Assembly (NCBI GenBank): GCA_016169945.1
Contig: JADLSH010000367.1
Span: forward strand, 310,001-374,000
DNA: 64,000 bases
Direction of reading: 5' to 3'
From: Trachythela sp. YZ-2020
Taxonomy: Eukaryota > Cnidaria > Anthozoa > Malacalcyonacea > Clavulariidae
Position numbers and translations under genes: made by a program. Every line of letters begins with the position of its first letter. Within the stretch, counting starts at the first letter, position 1. The notes under the pieces are model-generated. The model was not told the origin of the DNA. It was given only the letters and a program-made list of their open reading frames with translations, and made no database searches. Below are positions 44,194-56,922 of this stretch, one piece after another.

Positions 44194-47100
44194 CTATAAA
44201 TGATACAATATTGATACAATTCAATTTTATTTTTCAAAATATAGTTTTTACAAAAAATATAAACAAACCTGGGCGGAGGGTGTAAAGGACATATTTTCAA
44301 TATCAGATATATTTTCGCACGCTATTAACAATCGTTATGGTCAAAGACGTTTCTTAGAAGCGTGGCATACAAATAGGAATCATCATGCTTTGGATAGGGA
44401 TGAAAACTACCTTACACAAGAGTATCTCCACTTTATTGACCGATGACATCATTTCAATAATATATGCAGTCATGTCACGACTTTACGTCACCCCTGATTG
44501 GGTGCGAAACGTTGGGTCGTGCATGTCATTCGTTCGGCCATCTCACTCATTTAGGTAAATCAGGGTAGCGACCGAAAACATGTCTGTAATTATTATACGT
44601 GGTTGGCGTGAACTAACAAACTCCAGATTTAATTGTAATAATAAATAGTAAATTATGGAATAATATAAAGAAGTTAGAAGTAGAAATGGAATAGAGGAAA
44701 ATTGGATGAGTAAATTGAATAATAATTAAAATAGAACATGAAACCAATTAAATAACCAATGAAACCACATTTTCATATCATATATCACACTAGATATTTT
44801 CAAGGAAACCATTCTAAACATTTAGGATTCGAATAAGTATAATTCATGAACGTTTTAGTGAAGATCCTAAGTAACCTACCCTCTGTTAGCGCCCAAAATA
44901 TACGTTGAACAATGGGCGGTTCTGGTCTGCCATTGGCGGATAGACAATCAATAACCAGAGAACCACTGTCTGAGCTCGTCACAAAGTATAAGACGATCGT
45001 TGCCATAGATAAACCAAATAGAAAGCTTTCGAGATTCTCACCATATTGCCCGAGCACGTCGAAAAACATTTTGCCGTACGCTCGGCAAGACAGACGGTAT
45101 AATCCGTTGTATGATTCCGTGGAAACTCCGCCACCGAGAGCGGAGCTGCATGTGATATTATTTAGTTGTGCTTCACGTTCCATTTTGATACCAACACCCC
45201 CAAAGATACAAAGCCAAAAGAAACTGTACAAGAGTGGTGCTGTCATGGTTGCGTTGATCACATTACGGATGGTACGACCTCGGGAAACTTTGGCTATAAA
45301 CATACCAACAAATGCGGACCAAGCAATCCACCAACCCCAATAGAAGATCGTCCAGCTATCCATCCATGTGGGGTTCTCCATTTTATCAGGAGCGTTACCA
45401 AGTTGCGCGAATGCATCAGTGTGGAAACCAAGTTGGATGATCCGTTGGAAGTAGTATCCAATGCTTTGTACGTAGAGATTGAGTAGAAACCAAGTATTAT
45501 CCGAGAACAACACAAACAACATAAGTGCCATACCCATGCAGAAGCAAACCTCACTAAGACGACGGATGCCAACTTTGAGTCCTGATACGACTGAGATGGT
45601 CGCAATGGCAGTGATTACCCAAATGATGATAATCTGATTTGTGCTGTTCTCTTCGATATCACTGTTCATTCTATTGATGCCAGAATTCAGTGTGATCACT
45701 CCAAGACCAAGACTCGTGCATACGCCAAACATCGTTACAATCACGGAGAGAATATCGATCACGTCACCAACCCAGCTGTAGATCATATCTCCGATGAGAG
45801 GATGGAAACATGACCGTATAGTCATAGGAAGTCCTTGTCTGTAAGCCACCAGCCCCATGAGGACACCAACAATACTGTACACCACCCAAGCATGAACTCC
45901 CCAGTGAAACAATGTGACATTGATTGCATCCTGCGCACGTTGGTTGTCCGAGTATCTGACAAAATACAAAATTGGTTATTTACATAATTGCTATAAAGAA
46001 AACGTACATGGCCGTACAAACCTTTTCCGTGCATTGGTGTAGAATACTATTTTACTCCTTTTAATTAATTTACTTATCAAATGGCGATAAACATAATTGA
46101 TTTGTTTATGTGGAAAACACTAACGATATATTCGTAGAGCTTTTGATCCGTCATCCCAGTCAGATCTTCTTTAATCGGCACTGAAGAAGATCCGGGATGA
46201 AAATGGAAATCTTGCAGTGTGCAAAAAATAGACGTGGTGTTATAAGGACTGCAGTCACACGATCCGATTTGTCGGATCCAATTCTCCTCTTGACGTATGC
46301 GATATACTGGGTTTGCTGACGATTGACAGGCCATTGGCTCATATACTTGGCGAAAACCACTGAGCTGTAAAATACCTGGAAGAAGTGCACGGCAGAAAAA
46401 AGTGAAGCCAAAAACATGGCGGATTTCTGCATTTGCTGACGCCAATTGGTCCCAAATGCCCATGGTAATTACCACTGACAAACCGCGATCCTAAGCTTCA
46501 AACAAAGTCCCTTCCCCTCCCGGTTTTTGTACAAATATTTTAAATAGTTTTATTATTTCCCCCCCGCCTTGCTGTTTATCCAACAACGACGAGAGAGAAA
46601 TGCCTTTTTGCCGCGCATTTGGCTGCCACAATTCTTTATGAAAGAAAAATATTTCTTTATACTTTGTAGTTTTTACTGCAGGCCTATACACAAAAGCTCA
46701 ATTTTAATTTTCACATAGTGTAAATTGTACAAGCAGAAATGGCGTCAAAAATCGTTTTTAAACATTAAAAAATTGCCATGTATAAAGCCTATAAACCTAG
46801 CTATCCCTTTTCTTTGAAAATTTTCGGTTTGTTTATAGCAGCAGTCAATATTTGTAGCTATATATAATAGTTTTTTTTTCATTTCCATAGTTTTTTGGTA
46901 TTTTTTGGTATTTTTGTGCAGTCAGGGGCGGATCTAGGGGTGATTAGAGCGATCACGCGACTAAGGTAAAATTGGCCAGAAAATTGTTAAATTAAAATAG
47001 CAGTCCAGTTATCAAACTTCGCGCAGTGTATTGTATTGAAAGTTTAACAGTCCAGTTCTGAAATATCATCCAGTAGCAAGGCCTTCGAAAATGAACGCGC

Positions 47101-50100
47101 AGAAAAGCGGTCTTACGCATGAGTTTTGCACGCTCTGGGTCAGATTCCAGCCATCTGATTGGCTATCTCGATTTTTGCGCGATCTGTGGGGAGTTCTGAT
47201 CGCTAAAGCGATCAGGGGCTCGAATACAGGCTATCCGATTGGCTAATTAAAAAAAATCCTGAATTCCCATTGGCTGGATTTTTTTGATCGATCATACCGT
47301 TCAGGCTTTAGTATGCACGGAAAGGTCTATGCTTTCTGATCGCTACTTGACCTCTGAACTAATACTAGCCATTTCTGTTAGTATTTTATTACGAAACCGT
47401 AAAGACTGCTTTAGAGCATATTAGAGAAAGACGATCGACAATATCTTAAAGATATTGAAGCTGATCTAAAGAAGCGAATAGACGGTGTCCCAAAGCGTTC
47501 TGTTGAAGACTTATTGAGCGCTGTGAACAACACAGCACGAAATTTTGGTGCGGAATACATCCCGAAGTACGTTCGAGGGAAAACAAAAAAGTTTTGTAAA
47601 TATATTCTATTTTAACTAGATATAGCATTATAGGTGTTGTAGACTGTAGTGGATTGTGCGTCTGTACTATGGTCTGTACGCACATGCTATAAAATCGGCG
47701 GGTACGCGTATAATAATAAGAGACGAAATTTACATAATGTGGAATGTGGACTTTATATATTAATCAGATACTTAATAATACTGTATTATTTATACCTAGT
47801 ATAAACTACAAGCACATGACAATGTGGCATGGCTTTGTGTAATGCGATCTCTACAACATGTATACAACAAGTAAAATGGATCATGTTGCCATTGTGAATA
47901 CTTATTTTATTCATGGCACATGTTTCTGCTATGAATAAAACTCGAGAAGCAACTATATTTTGTTATTCAATGCTATAGATTACAGATAATAGAAAGCTGA
48001 GTTAATAATAATCAATACTTTGTAACCCCAGTTTGTTTAATCTTCGCTTGGCGACTCCCCGGTCAAAAGAACCCTCCGGTCAAAAGTACCCCCCCGGTCA
48101 AAAGTACCCCTGCGATGTTCAGCAACGAAAAATCCTAGATCCGCCCCTGTGTGCAGTAGTGGATAGACTGTATATAGGACTCTCATTTTATGTGAGAAAT
48201 GGCATCAAAACCTATAAAATTTATATTAATATTATTATACTTTAAAGCGAGCATAAAACAGACCATATATATTTACATAATTACAGGACTGCAGATTGCA
48301 TGAGTGTGTTTATATAGAAAGTACATTTATTATTAAATGCATTATAGCTTCCCTGATGCCCAAAAAAATCCTGAGATGCCATGCCATATGGGTAGAAAAT
48401 ATGAACAAGAATGCAGCAGTTGAGTTTATTCCGACGAAAGGAAGTCGTCTTTGCTCAGAACATTTTAGTGTGGACATGATGCAACAGGTTGGGCAAAGAA
48501 TGATGCTGCTGCCAGATGCTGTGCCAACAATATCTCAGAACTCTTAGGTTTGTGCTTTTGGTCTTTTAAATGCATAATTTCGCTTTTATGCCCAACACTT
48601 TCTCCTTGATAAGTTAATTGTCTGGCATTAAATTGAGTAAAATAACAAGGTAGTAGGCTGCATTAATTGTGGTTTAATGATAGAGTTTACAAGAGTCAGT
48701 GACGTAGCTAGCGGTCCTGCTCGTCCTAAAATTTTCCACTAAAAATTTCCACAAAATAAGGAAATGATTTTTCAAAATCCAACTAAAACATTTCTTTGTT
48801 TATCTGTAGTTTTAAAAATTCATTATTGTCATTTTCTGGACTTTTTTATCATTATTTTTTTAAATTTTCCGCTTTCCATTACATTTACGCAATTTTACAG
48901 CCTGCCGTGTCTGTTACCTAGCAACTGCCAATCTACAAGAGCTCATTTCCGGGCAATATATTGATTCACACGCGACTCGTGTTTCACTCCTGCCACTCCT
49001 CCGCAGAAGGCTTGCGAGCATTTTTAGTAGTCTTACACGACGTTTTGAGAGAATAGGGGGAGCGCGCAAAGAATGAAGGGAAGGAGGAAAGTGGGGAAGC
49101 CTCTGCCATATAATGTTTTCAAGATGGCTACATTTGATAAATTCGAGACTGATTTATGAATAATGGATGAAGGAATACTAAATAGCATATTGTCGACAAC
49201 TTGACATCAAATAGACCATTTCAAGTCGACCAATTCGCGCGCGCCATGATGAATTCAGACCGTCAAGTTAAACATTACATTATACATTTGCCAGTATTTT
49301 CGATTCAAATAATACGTTTTAAACGGAGAAATTTTAAGATGTCAGATTCTTTGCTGCCTGAAATGCAAAATGAACAAAATAACCTGGTTTCTGCATGTCA
49401 AATCTTCGATAAAACCTTGCAAATGCCCCACCATGGGGTAAAAAAGTGGCACAAAATCCCCACCTAGGGGACTTGAAATTGATGCAAATGCCCCACCCTT
49501 GGAGACAAAATAATAGTTTTCTGGCTAGCAAATTTTTATAATATCTGTATTAATACTAAATAGGAAAATCAATTTCCGAACCATAAAATCTGAATGCACG
49601 CTGCATTTCATCTTGTGTGTCAATTGTCCCCAATTTGACCTCAAAGTGCTGTATATAAATAACAAAAGATCTATTAAATTAAGCCTTGCAGAATGAAGTA
49701 TTTTGTGAAAATTGAGAAATAGAGCTGTTCCAAAAACTTAACAATTAGCTCGTTGTAATCATGTGAACAATAACAAGATAAAACGCTCCAAAGTCAATTA
49801 AGGTCTCAAAGGGAATTAAATGCACTTGGTCAACAATGTTATAATGCAGTATGCAGTAGTACAATGCAGTGTGAAACATAGTGTAAAACCATCTGTTATA
49901 ATCGCGCACTAAAATATGGTTAAATGGCGAAAAAAGCAACAAACCTGCGACTTTTCAGCGTTTGCCTACGTTATATATTATACAGTGGATATTGAACGCC
50001 TCGACAAATCCCCACCCCCGGGACGACCTGAAGGAAGCAAATGCCCGACCCTAGGAATAGGTGTAGCTGTATAATGCCCGACAAATGCCCGGGGGGATGG

Positions 50101-53100
50101 GCACGCATGGAATTGATCGAGACATTAAGCAGCGACCAACTCCGAATTTAACAGTAACAACGAAGGGGAAAGTCTTTCAGAAGACTTGAAAGCGTGGTTC
50201 TATAGAAGGACCGTTCATTTCAAGCTAGCTACGCCACTGTCAAGAGTGTAAGGTAGATAGGCCAGCTGGTTAACCCAATACTGTATGCATTCATTATGGT
50301 CAACGGTTCATATGGTTCAATGGCTCAAGAAAGGTGAAACCCCTTAAAGGAGAAAGGGTTAGGTTTACTAAAATTGCAAGATCCTGAAATAGAAGCAGGG
50401 GGGTTAAAGGAATTGAAATATGTTACATATTTTCAGTATGAAAATGTAAGCTATGGATCTGCCTCCACTAAAATTTTATGAATACACACACCCACCCACA
50501 CGAATCTCTGAATATTAAAAAAATATTTTTACTTCATTTGAATTAGGTCGCTGTCACAAATGTGGCCTTAGGGGCCAGTTTGCCAAAGACTGTACATCCC
50601 CTATCAACTATTACATCTATATTAAAGTCATGTTGTAATGTTTGAATTTATAGAGAATGTTGAATCCATAGTGTCTGTGGGTTTCACTGAGCATTACTAT
50701 GCAGCGAATGGTGGTCAACCTGCATTTATCAAAGTGAAAAAATAATGATAATTGTTTTCATTATACATAGTAGTCTTGTATATGAAGGCAAATATATAAA
50801 ATTGAGAGATGTAGTTTAATTTTCTTGCTCCTATAAGTGCCAACATTTCTAAAGTTGACCACCATCTGCTGCTCTGTAACATGTGGTAAAACCCACCAAT
50901 ACAATATATTTTTCCCAATTTCCCATGGGCATGACCCCAACTCCATATGTTTCAGCACCTAATAACATTTTATAATTTCAACATATAGGAATAGTATGCT
51001 GGATATGTGGTGAGCAGGGGCACGCCCATACAAAGTGCCCCCGAAGAGAATCCCAGAAACAGGGAATAACGTTTGACAATTGTACATTTGAGAAGTTGTA
51101 AAATTAATAAATAAATAAAATAAATAAAGTTAACAAATTAACTTGTGATAATCATGTTGAATTGTACGTTATACTTAATATGTTGAATATCTCAATTATA
51201 TTGTTTAATGCTTCTTCCTTGCGTTAAAAATGGAAACACACAATATTGTCGTTGCATTGACATAACCATGCTCTCTTTTACCACTTATTAATAAAAGGGT
51301 CTATATTAAAGTATTGTAAAATGTAAGTTGAGTTTTGGACTCTTGGTTGAGAATGAGATGACTGTTAATGTCAGGGATTGCTTGTGGAGGCTAGTTTTAA
51401 GATTCTGTCAACAAAATTAACACAAACACAACCAAACACTATTTTGAAAACCCCAAATGTACCTTCATAACATTGCCTTTCCGGTTGTTGGACAAGTCTG
51501 TTCCGAATTGTTATGATCGATTATAATGTTTATATGAACTATAATAACATATCATATTAAAAGCATACTCTCACTGATTATAAAACCTATATAATTATGG
51601 AACAATTTCACACTAGTACAGATAGAAATGTATGTAAATCAACCTCGTTCCCAGGGTCTTGATGGTGACGGCGCGGTGAACGGACAAGACCCTGGACAAC
51701 TTGGCAAAACATCGGCCATCTCATTGGTCAATTTTCTAGAACACGGTGATTGGTTGCCATCTTGAAATGCCCTGCAGACTTCCAGCAATGGAATTTTTCG
51801 TCGACCGGATGATTATATTAAATTGTTGGAGTTTTAACTCGTATTTTCTGATTTTCTCATGGAAAGTCGCGTATTTTCGCAGGTATGTATCGATAATTCT
51901 GTAACATGTGCATCGAATTTGATTGTTAAGGTTATGTGGCTTCTAATTTGCTGTTTAGTTATCGTAATTTACGTATATATTGATCGGATTTTTTAGTCAC
52001 TGCTTGAGAAAAGTCAATAAAAATATCGACAACATTTTGCAATGAAAGCAAACATTCACAATTAAAGCCCATTTTGAAAGACCAACTTAGAAAAGTTATC
52101 GCCTCATGCATCAGTCAATTCTAGCATTGCCCATCCTCCCGGTCCCAGGCATTTGCACTTATTTTTTTCTCTAAGTGTACAATTCCCTGGGGCTGGGCAG
52201 AAAAAGGGCAACAATGCCCCACCCCTGGGCAAAGAAATTATTACAAATGTCCAGCCCCAGGGCACGCCAACACATAGATTTCGTCAGAATATCATGAGAT
52301 AAAGTTTTACATTCTTAATTCAATGATGAATTTTGTTTGTGTATATGACACAAATACTTTCATCCATATTCATGGCAGCGCACATGTTCGTTGCAGCTGC
52401 TGCAGAAACCACAATCATTTCTGGTGAACAAATGCCCGGCCCCAGGGATATTTTGCAAGTACTAATGCCTGGCCCTTGGGCAAAGAAAGTTTGCAAATGC
52501 CTGGGGGGGATGCATGGGCAATGCTAGAAGTGACTGATGCATAATAGCAGAGATAATATCTCGTATAATAATCATGTATAAAATCAACATCTTGATGTTA
52601 GGAAATGTACATCTTGATCTTGTTTACATGTACAATCAACAGATTGTAAATAATATAAATAGTATATACTCTTGTATGTTATATTTACAATCTGTTGTTT
52701 GATTGAAGGTCTGAAGGTCAAGATGTAACAAATTATAAGTTTTTAATAGCATGTTTTTGCTTAGTTATTGTTGTGTTAAAGCACTACTCGTCTAATATTG
52801 TTTGTGGCATTTCTATTTCAGATGTTGTTAACATGGGCCTGAGAAAAAGCAAGCTTGAACATGTGCAGTGACTGGCATGAACATTAAAATTTAGGAATTT
52901 AGTCTTTTACAACATAGTTTATATTTGAACTGAGTATCTATTAACATGTAATGTGCAACTCATGAATGAAAGCAAGCTCATGTTTAGTGTGAATATCTAG
53001 CTTTTTTTGCCATGGTTCTACCATCAGTACCATGTGGGCCTCCAACCTAGATATATTCTACAAGTAAACCAAACAAAACTTCACTAACCACTAATCATTA

Positions 53101-56100
53101 TTGTCCAACAATTTCCCCTTGACAAGAAAAATTATCTGGGTTCAGACCAAGGGAAATAACAAAGTAGGGAACATTGAGACTAATGGATTACCAGGAACCT
53201 GAGCAGATACTCTCAAAAGTCTGGTCAACTCAATTATTTATGGCTAATACTGGTTAGCTAACTAGTATTAAAAGTCAATAGCTGACCAAGTATCCTAGCT
53301 TGCTAATGCTGCAGTATATGCATTTGTGCACCAATACACCCTTCTTGTTTCAGAGCTAAGGTGCAAGACAGATAAATCACAGCATAATTTTGCTTTTCTT
53401 ATAATGTTGGGAGATTTTGATCTCTGTATTCAGTCAGCTAACCAGCTAAGTGCCCCCAACTTTGCATGCCTCTCTTTCATTATGGATGTTTTGAGTTTCA
53501 TTTATTTGTTTCTTCAATAAAATATTTACAATTTATGGTAAAAATTATAGTTTAAGATTCATATTGTATATTTCTAATGATAATATAGTTTGGTATTTAC
53601 ATCACATATCCCTGTTACTTTCATTGTCATGTTAAAATGAGTAATATTCTGTATATTGTAAGTCTTGTAATTGTTCTAAATAGATATATAATATAGTTGC
53701 ATACTATTTTCAATTGTTGATGGCTCTTGGAACATATAATGTGGTTACTAGTATTCAAGTATCCAGAGAGAACACAGCTTAGCCTATCCTTATGGGCACA
53801 TCTCCAATATGGACACCTCTCTATAATATGGACAGTTTTCAATATCCAGAAGTAATTAAAAATATATTAAATTTCAAAAACCCTCTATGAAAAGGACACC
53901 TAATGCAAACACTTTGCTGTGTTCCTATATTGTCCATATTAGAGGGGTTGGACTGTATACGAATGAGCTGGTAACGGCAAATCTATGATAAGAGTACATC
54001 ACATAGGTCGTTAGCACAGTGTGGGCATTGAGGTTGTGATGACCAGCATGTCCCCTTCCATTACACATTGATTCCTTAAAAATATAATTATCAAGAGTTG
54101 TTGTTGTAACATATTTAACTTGGTGAGTGGTCACTACAGTATTTGAATAACAGAAACAGATATCACTCCAAAGCATCAGGGCCTTTTTTAACTAATATAC
54201 TGGAGGGGCAAAAGCCCCCCCAGCCCCCATGTTCGCCCCCCCAGTAAGCTATTTTGGCCCCCCCAGTGAAGGTCCCTTTTGTCCAAAGTATAAGCCAAAA
54301 ATGGAAAATAACTGAGTTTAGAGGAAAGTTATTGTATTCTCACAACAAAACCTGGCTCCGTTTAGATGGGATATATCAAAAATTGTCTCTGAAAACGCAG
54401 GAAATCAAGCCACAGAGACTCAAGAATACAAAAATTTTCTGGGGGAGGACCCCCAGACCCCACCTTCCCACACATATAATACACCACCTACTTGTTACGT
54501 CCCCTTTCGATGATGCCCCCCACTGGTGATTTCTTAAAAAAGGCCCTGCAAAGCATGCATCAAAACAGAGAATGAAAATAGGAATTGTGCTGCATATGGA
54601 AAACAGAATAAAATTTTGCTCAGAAAATATAGAACACACCACTGATCGAGTATTGTAGCAGTGAAAATAAAACTGAACTGAAGTCATCTTACCTTTATAA
54701 AATACAAAATAAATACCGGCTTGGGAATGCATTATTACTGGGCCCATTAGAATTCGGTAGCTGTTTCCAATCATATAATTGCAACACTTGAATAGCATTT
54801 AAAAATGCATTCCAAAGCATTTAAAAATGTTCCGCCAAAATTGGTCGCCTTCATGTACAGTGTACTACTTGTATTATTCACCTCGACAGTCGATAGCCAA
54901 CAGAACAAGTATGAGCGCCATACTTCGAAAAATTGATAATATATGATGATAAATGGTGAAGAATCGAAGGTGGACATGTATATTCAACCGACTTATTAAA
55001 TATATTTTCGTAAAATTTGTTCAAACTTTGAGAAATAGATAAATAATATAACAAAACATTAAAAGAACAATACCAAGAAAATCGTAAGTGCGGGCGCTGA
55101 TTCCAGTCAGCAACAGATGTGTTGCCGCTATTGCGCATGCGATAAATGTCCAAGAATCTTGGACATTTTTGCCAAGTTGTCCAGGGTCTTGTCCGTTCAC
55201 CGCGCCGTTACCATCAAGACCCTGGGGACGAGGTTGTGTAAATGAAATATCAAATAATATTTAACAGTACTGGCATAACAATGTAATGACAATGTAACTT
55301 TACACATTTTGCTCTGTGAATGTCTTAACCTGACAATGTTAAGTCCAAGGGGAGGGGCAAACCAAGGGAATTTGACAACATGCATAGTATTGCATACCAA
55401 TCAGTTGATGCAATGCAAGTGAGTAGTGACTCGCTACTGAGGTCTCTTTCCAATTTGATAGAGATTTTTTACCTGTGGACGGGTAATTTTATACTCACTC
55501 AATCAAAAATGTCAAATCCGCCATGGGTTTGCCCATGCCTCTTTGGCCTGTTTTTTTTTAAAGAATCCAAGGAAGAAGTAACTTATTTAATTGTTTGTGA
55601 TTGTTTGTGACTGTGATTGTTTGTTGCTAAAATGAATTTATCCTCCTTTTGTTACAAATATATCTTTATAAATTACTGTGACTTGCTGATTTGTTCTGTT
55701 AGTCAAGCCTGGTTTCTATTAACCCATTAGCTGGCAATACGCCTAGATGCGCTATTTAGTATTTTCCTTTGTCTAACGACAAACATATTTACTAGTCTGT
55801 GGTAATATACTACCACAGACTAGTAAACCCATTATTGTTACCCCATTATTACTAGAACTGTGGGTGCATGTACTTGTGGGAAATTATCCCTGATATTCTT
55901 CACTAGTTCATGGTAGAAAATCGCATCAGAGAATGTAGGAAATACAATCAACACAGTTGTGGTAAATGAAGAATATCCCCCAACCTAAGGGCATTCTATA
56001 TTTCTAAGCCCAAATATACAACTAACTGACAAACTAGTATAAAATTGAATATATGAAATTCTAACATTTTTACAGTATATTATACAAAATACCCCTTTGC

Positions 56101-56884
56101 TTTCCGGGAAACATCGAGTAAAAACAAAGCTTGTGGTGTGACTAGTTTCTACAAATACTCATGGCTAAAATAGGACATTTTTAATACAAGGGGGCGGTTT
56201 TCTTAACAATTATAACAAATAAAGTATATTTTATCATTAGTCTTGCCATTTTTTCACGAAATATTCATAGTTATGTCGAGGTATATGTGAACGGTGATAT
56301 TTAATACTGAAATATGTAATACCTGTCAGCTACGCCCCGTATGGAATGTACAATTTATCTGCGCCGGACAACACTTTCGACTTTAGGAATTGTGTGCCGT
56401 TTTCTGCGCCAAAAAGATACAACTATACATAACAAAACATAACAAAATAAGCTTCTGTGCGCCGACTTGTGCGCCAACAAACACCGTTGTGCACCGGACA
56501 TGTCCGGCGCAGAGCCTTTTCATTCCATACTGGGCTACTGCAGCATCGCTTCAAATTTCAAACACCATCTTTTCCCACATTTCTCGAGGTTTTAATATTT
56601 GTTTGTTGTCTTTCATGGACGAGAATATCGTGTACGACTTGTACGTTTTCAAATAAATTGTTAAAGGTCGAAAAAATATATCGAAAACTCCAAAACATCG
56701 AGATTTTACGGCAAAAGCTAATTAAATTTACATTTTTTCAAAAATCATGGGGTGTGAAACTGTAGCAGGCTCATAATTGAGCCTGGTCAGTGGTAATTAC
56801 CATTGGCATTTGGGACCAGTCGTCATGGAGATGGCGTCAATTGACGTCAAAATCCGCCATGTTTTTGGCTTCACTTTTCCGCCT

Positions 56885-56922
<38 letters not shown>

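Larger units (their letters stand above)
46600..48547 (+). pseudogene. THAP-domain gene remnant, opposite strand to BCCT
   Basis: A first piece at 46600-46641 reads MPFCRAFGCHNSL and then stops; MPxxCxAxGCxN is the start of a THAP zinc finger. A second piece at 48348-48547 has the rest of the domain: WVENMNK, SRLCSEHFSVDMM and DAVPTI. It starts after a TATAG acceptor with FPDAQK in one frame and continues in the next after an AAAAAAA run, so one base is out of place. THAP proteins bind DNA and are found in host regulators and P-element-like transposases. A 1.2-kb hAT element lies between the two pieces. The early stop and the frameshift argue that it is dead. Confidence 0.55.
51640..55236. 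mobile_element. 3.6-kb inverted-repeat element with hairpin-forming ends
   Basis: 70-bp inverted repeats (51640-51709 and 55167-55236) match at 68 positions and begin CAACCTCGT(T/C)CCCAGGG. TGTAAAT flanks both ends (51633-51639 and 55237-55243). Each repeat contains its own CCAGGGTCTTG and CAAGACCCTGG, so it can fold alone. I find no transposase inside; nested MITEs occupy part of it. The superfamily is not certain from these data: 7- to 8-bp duplications suit P- or hAT-like elements. Confidence 0.82.

Noticed and set aside
46077..46481. Extra BCCT exon upstream of exon 2
   Set aside because: The frame has no BCCT similarity and covers a dispersed repeat found again at 56787-56885.
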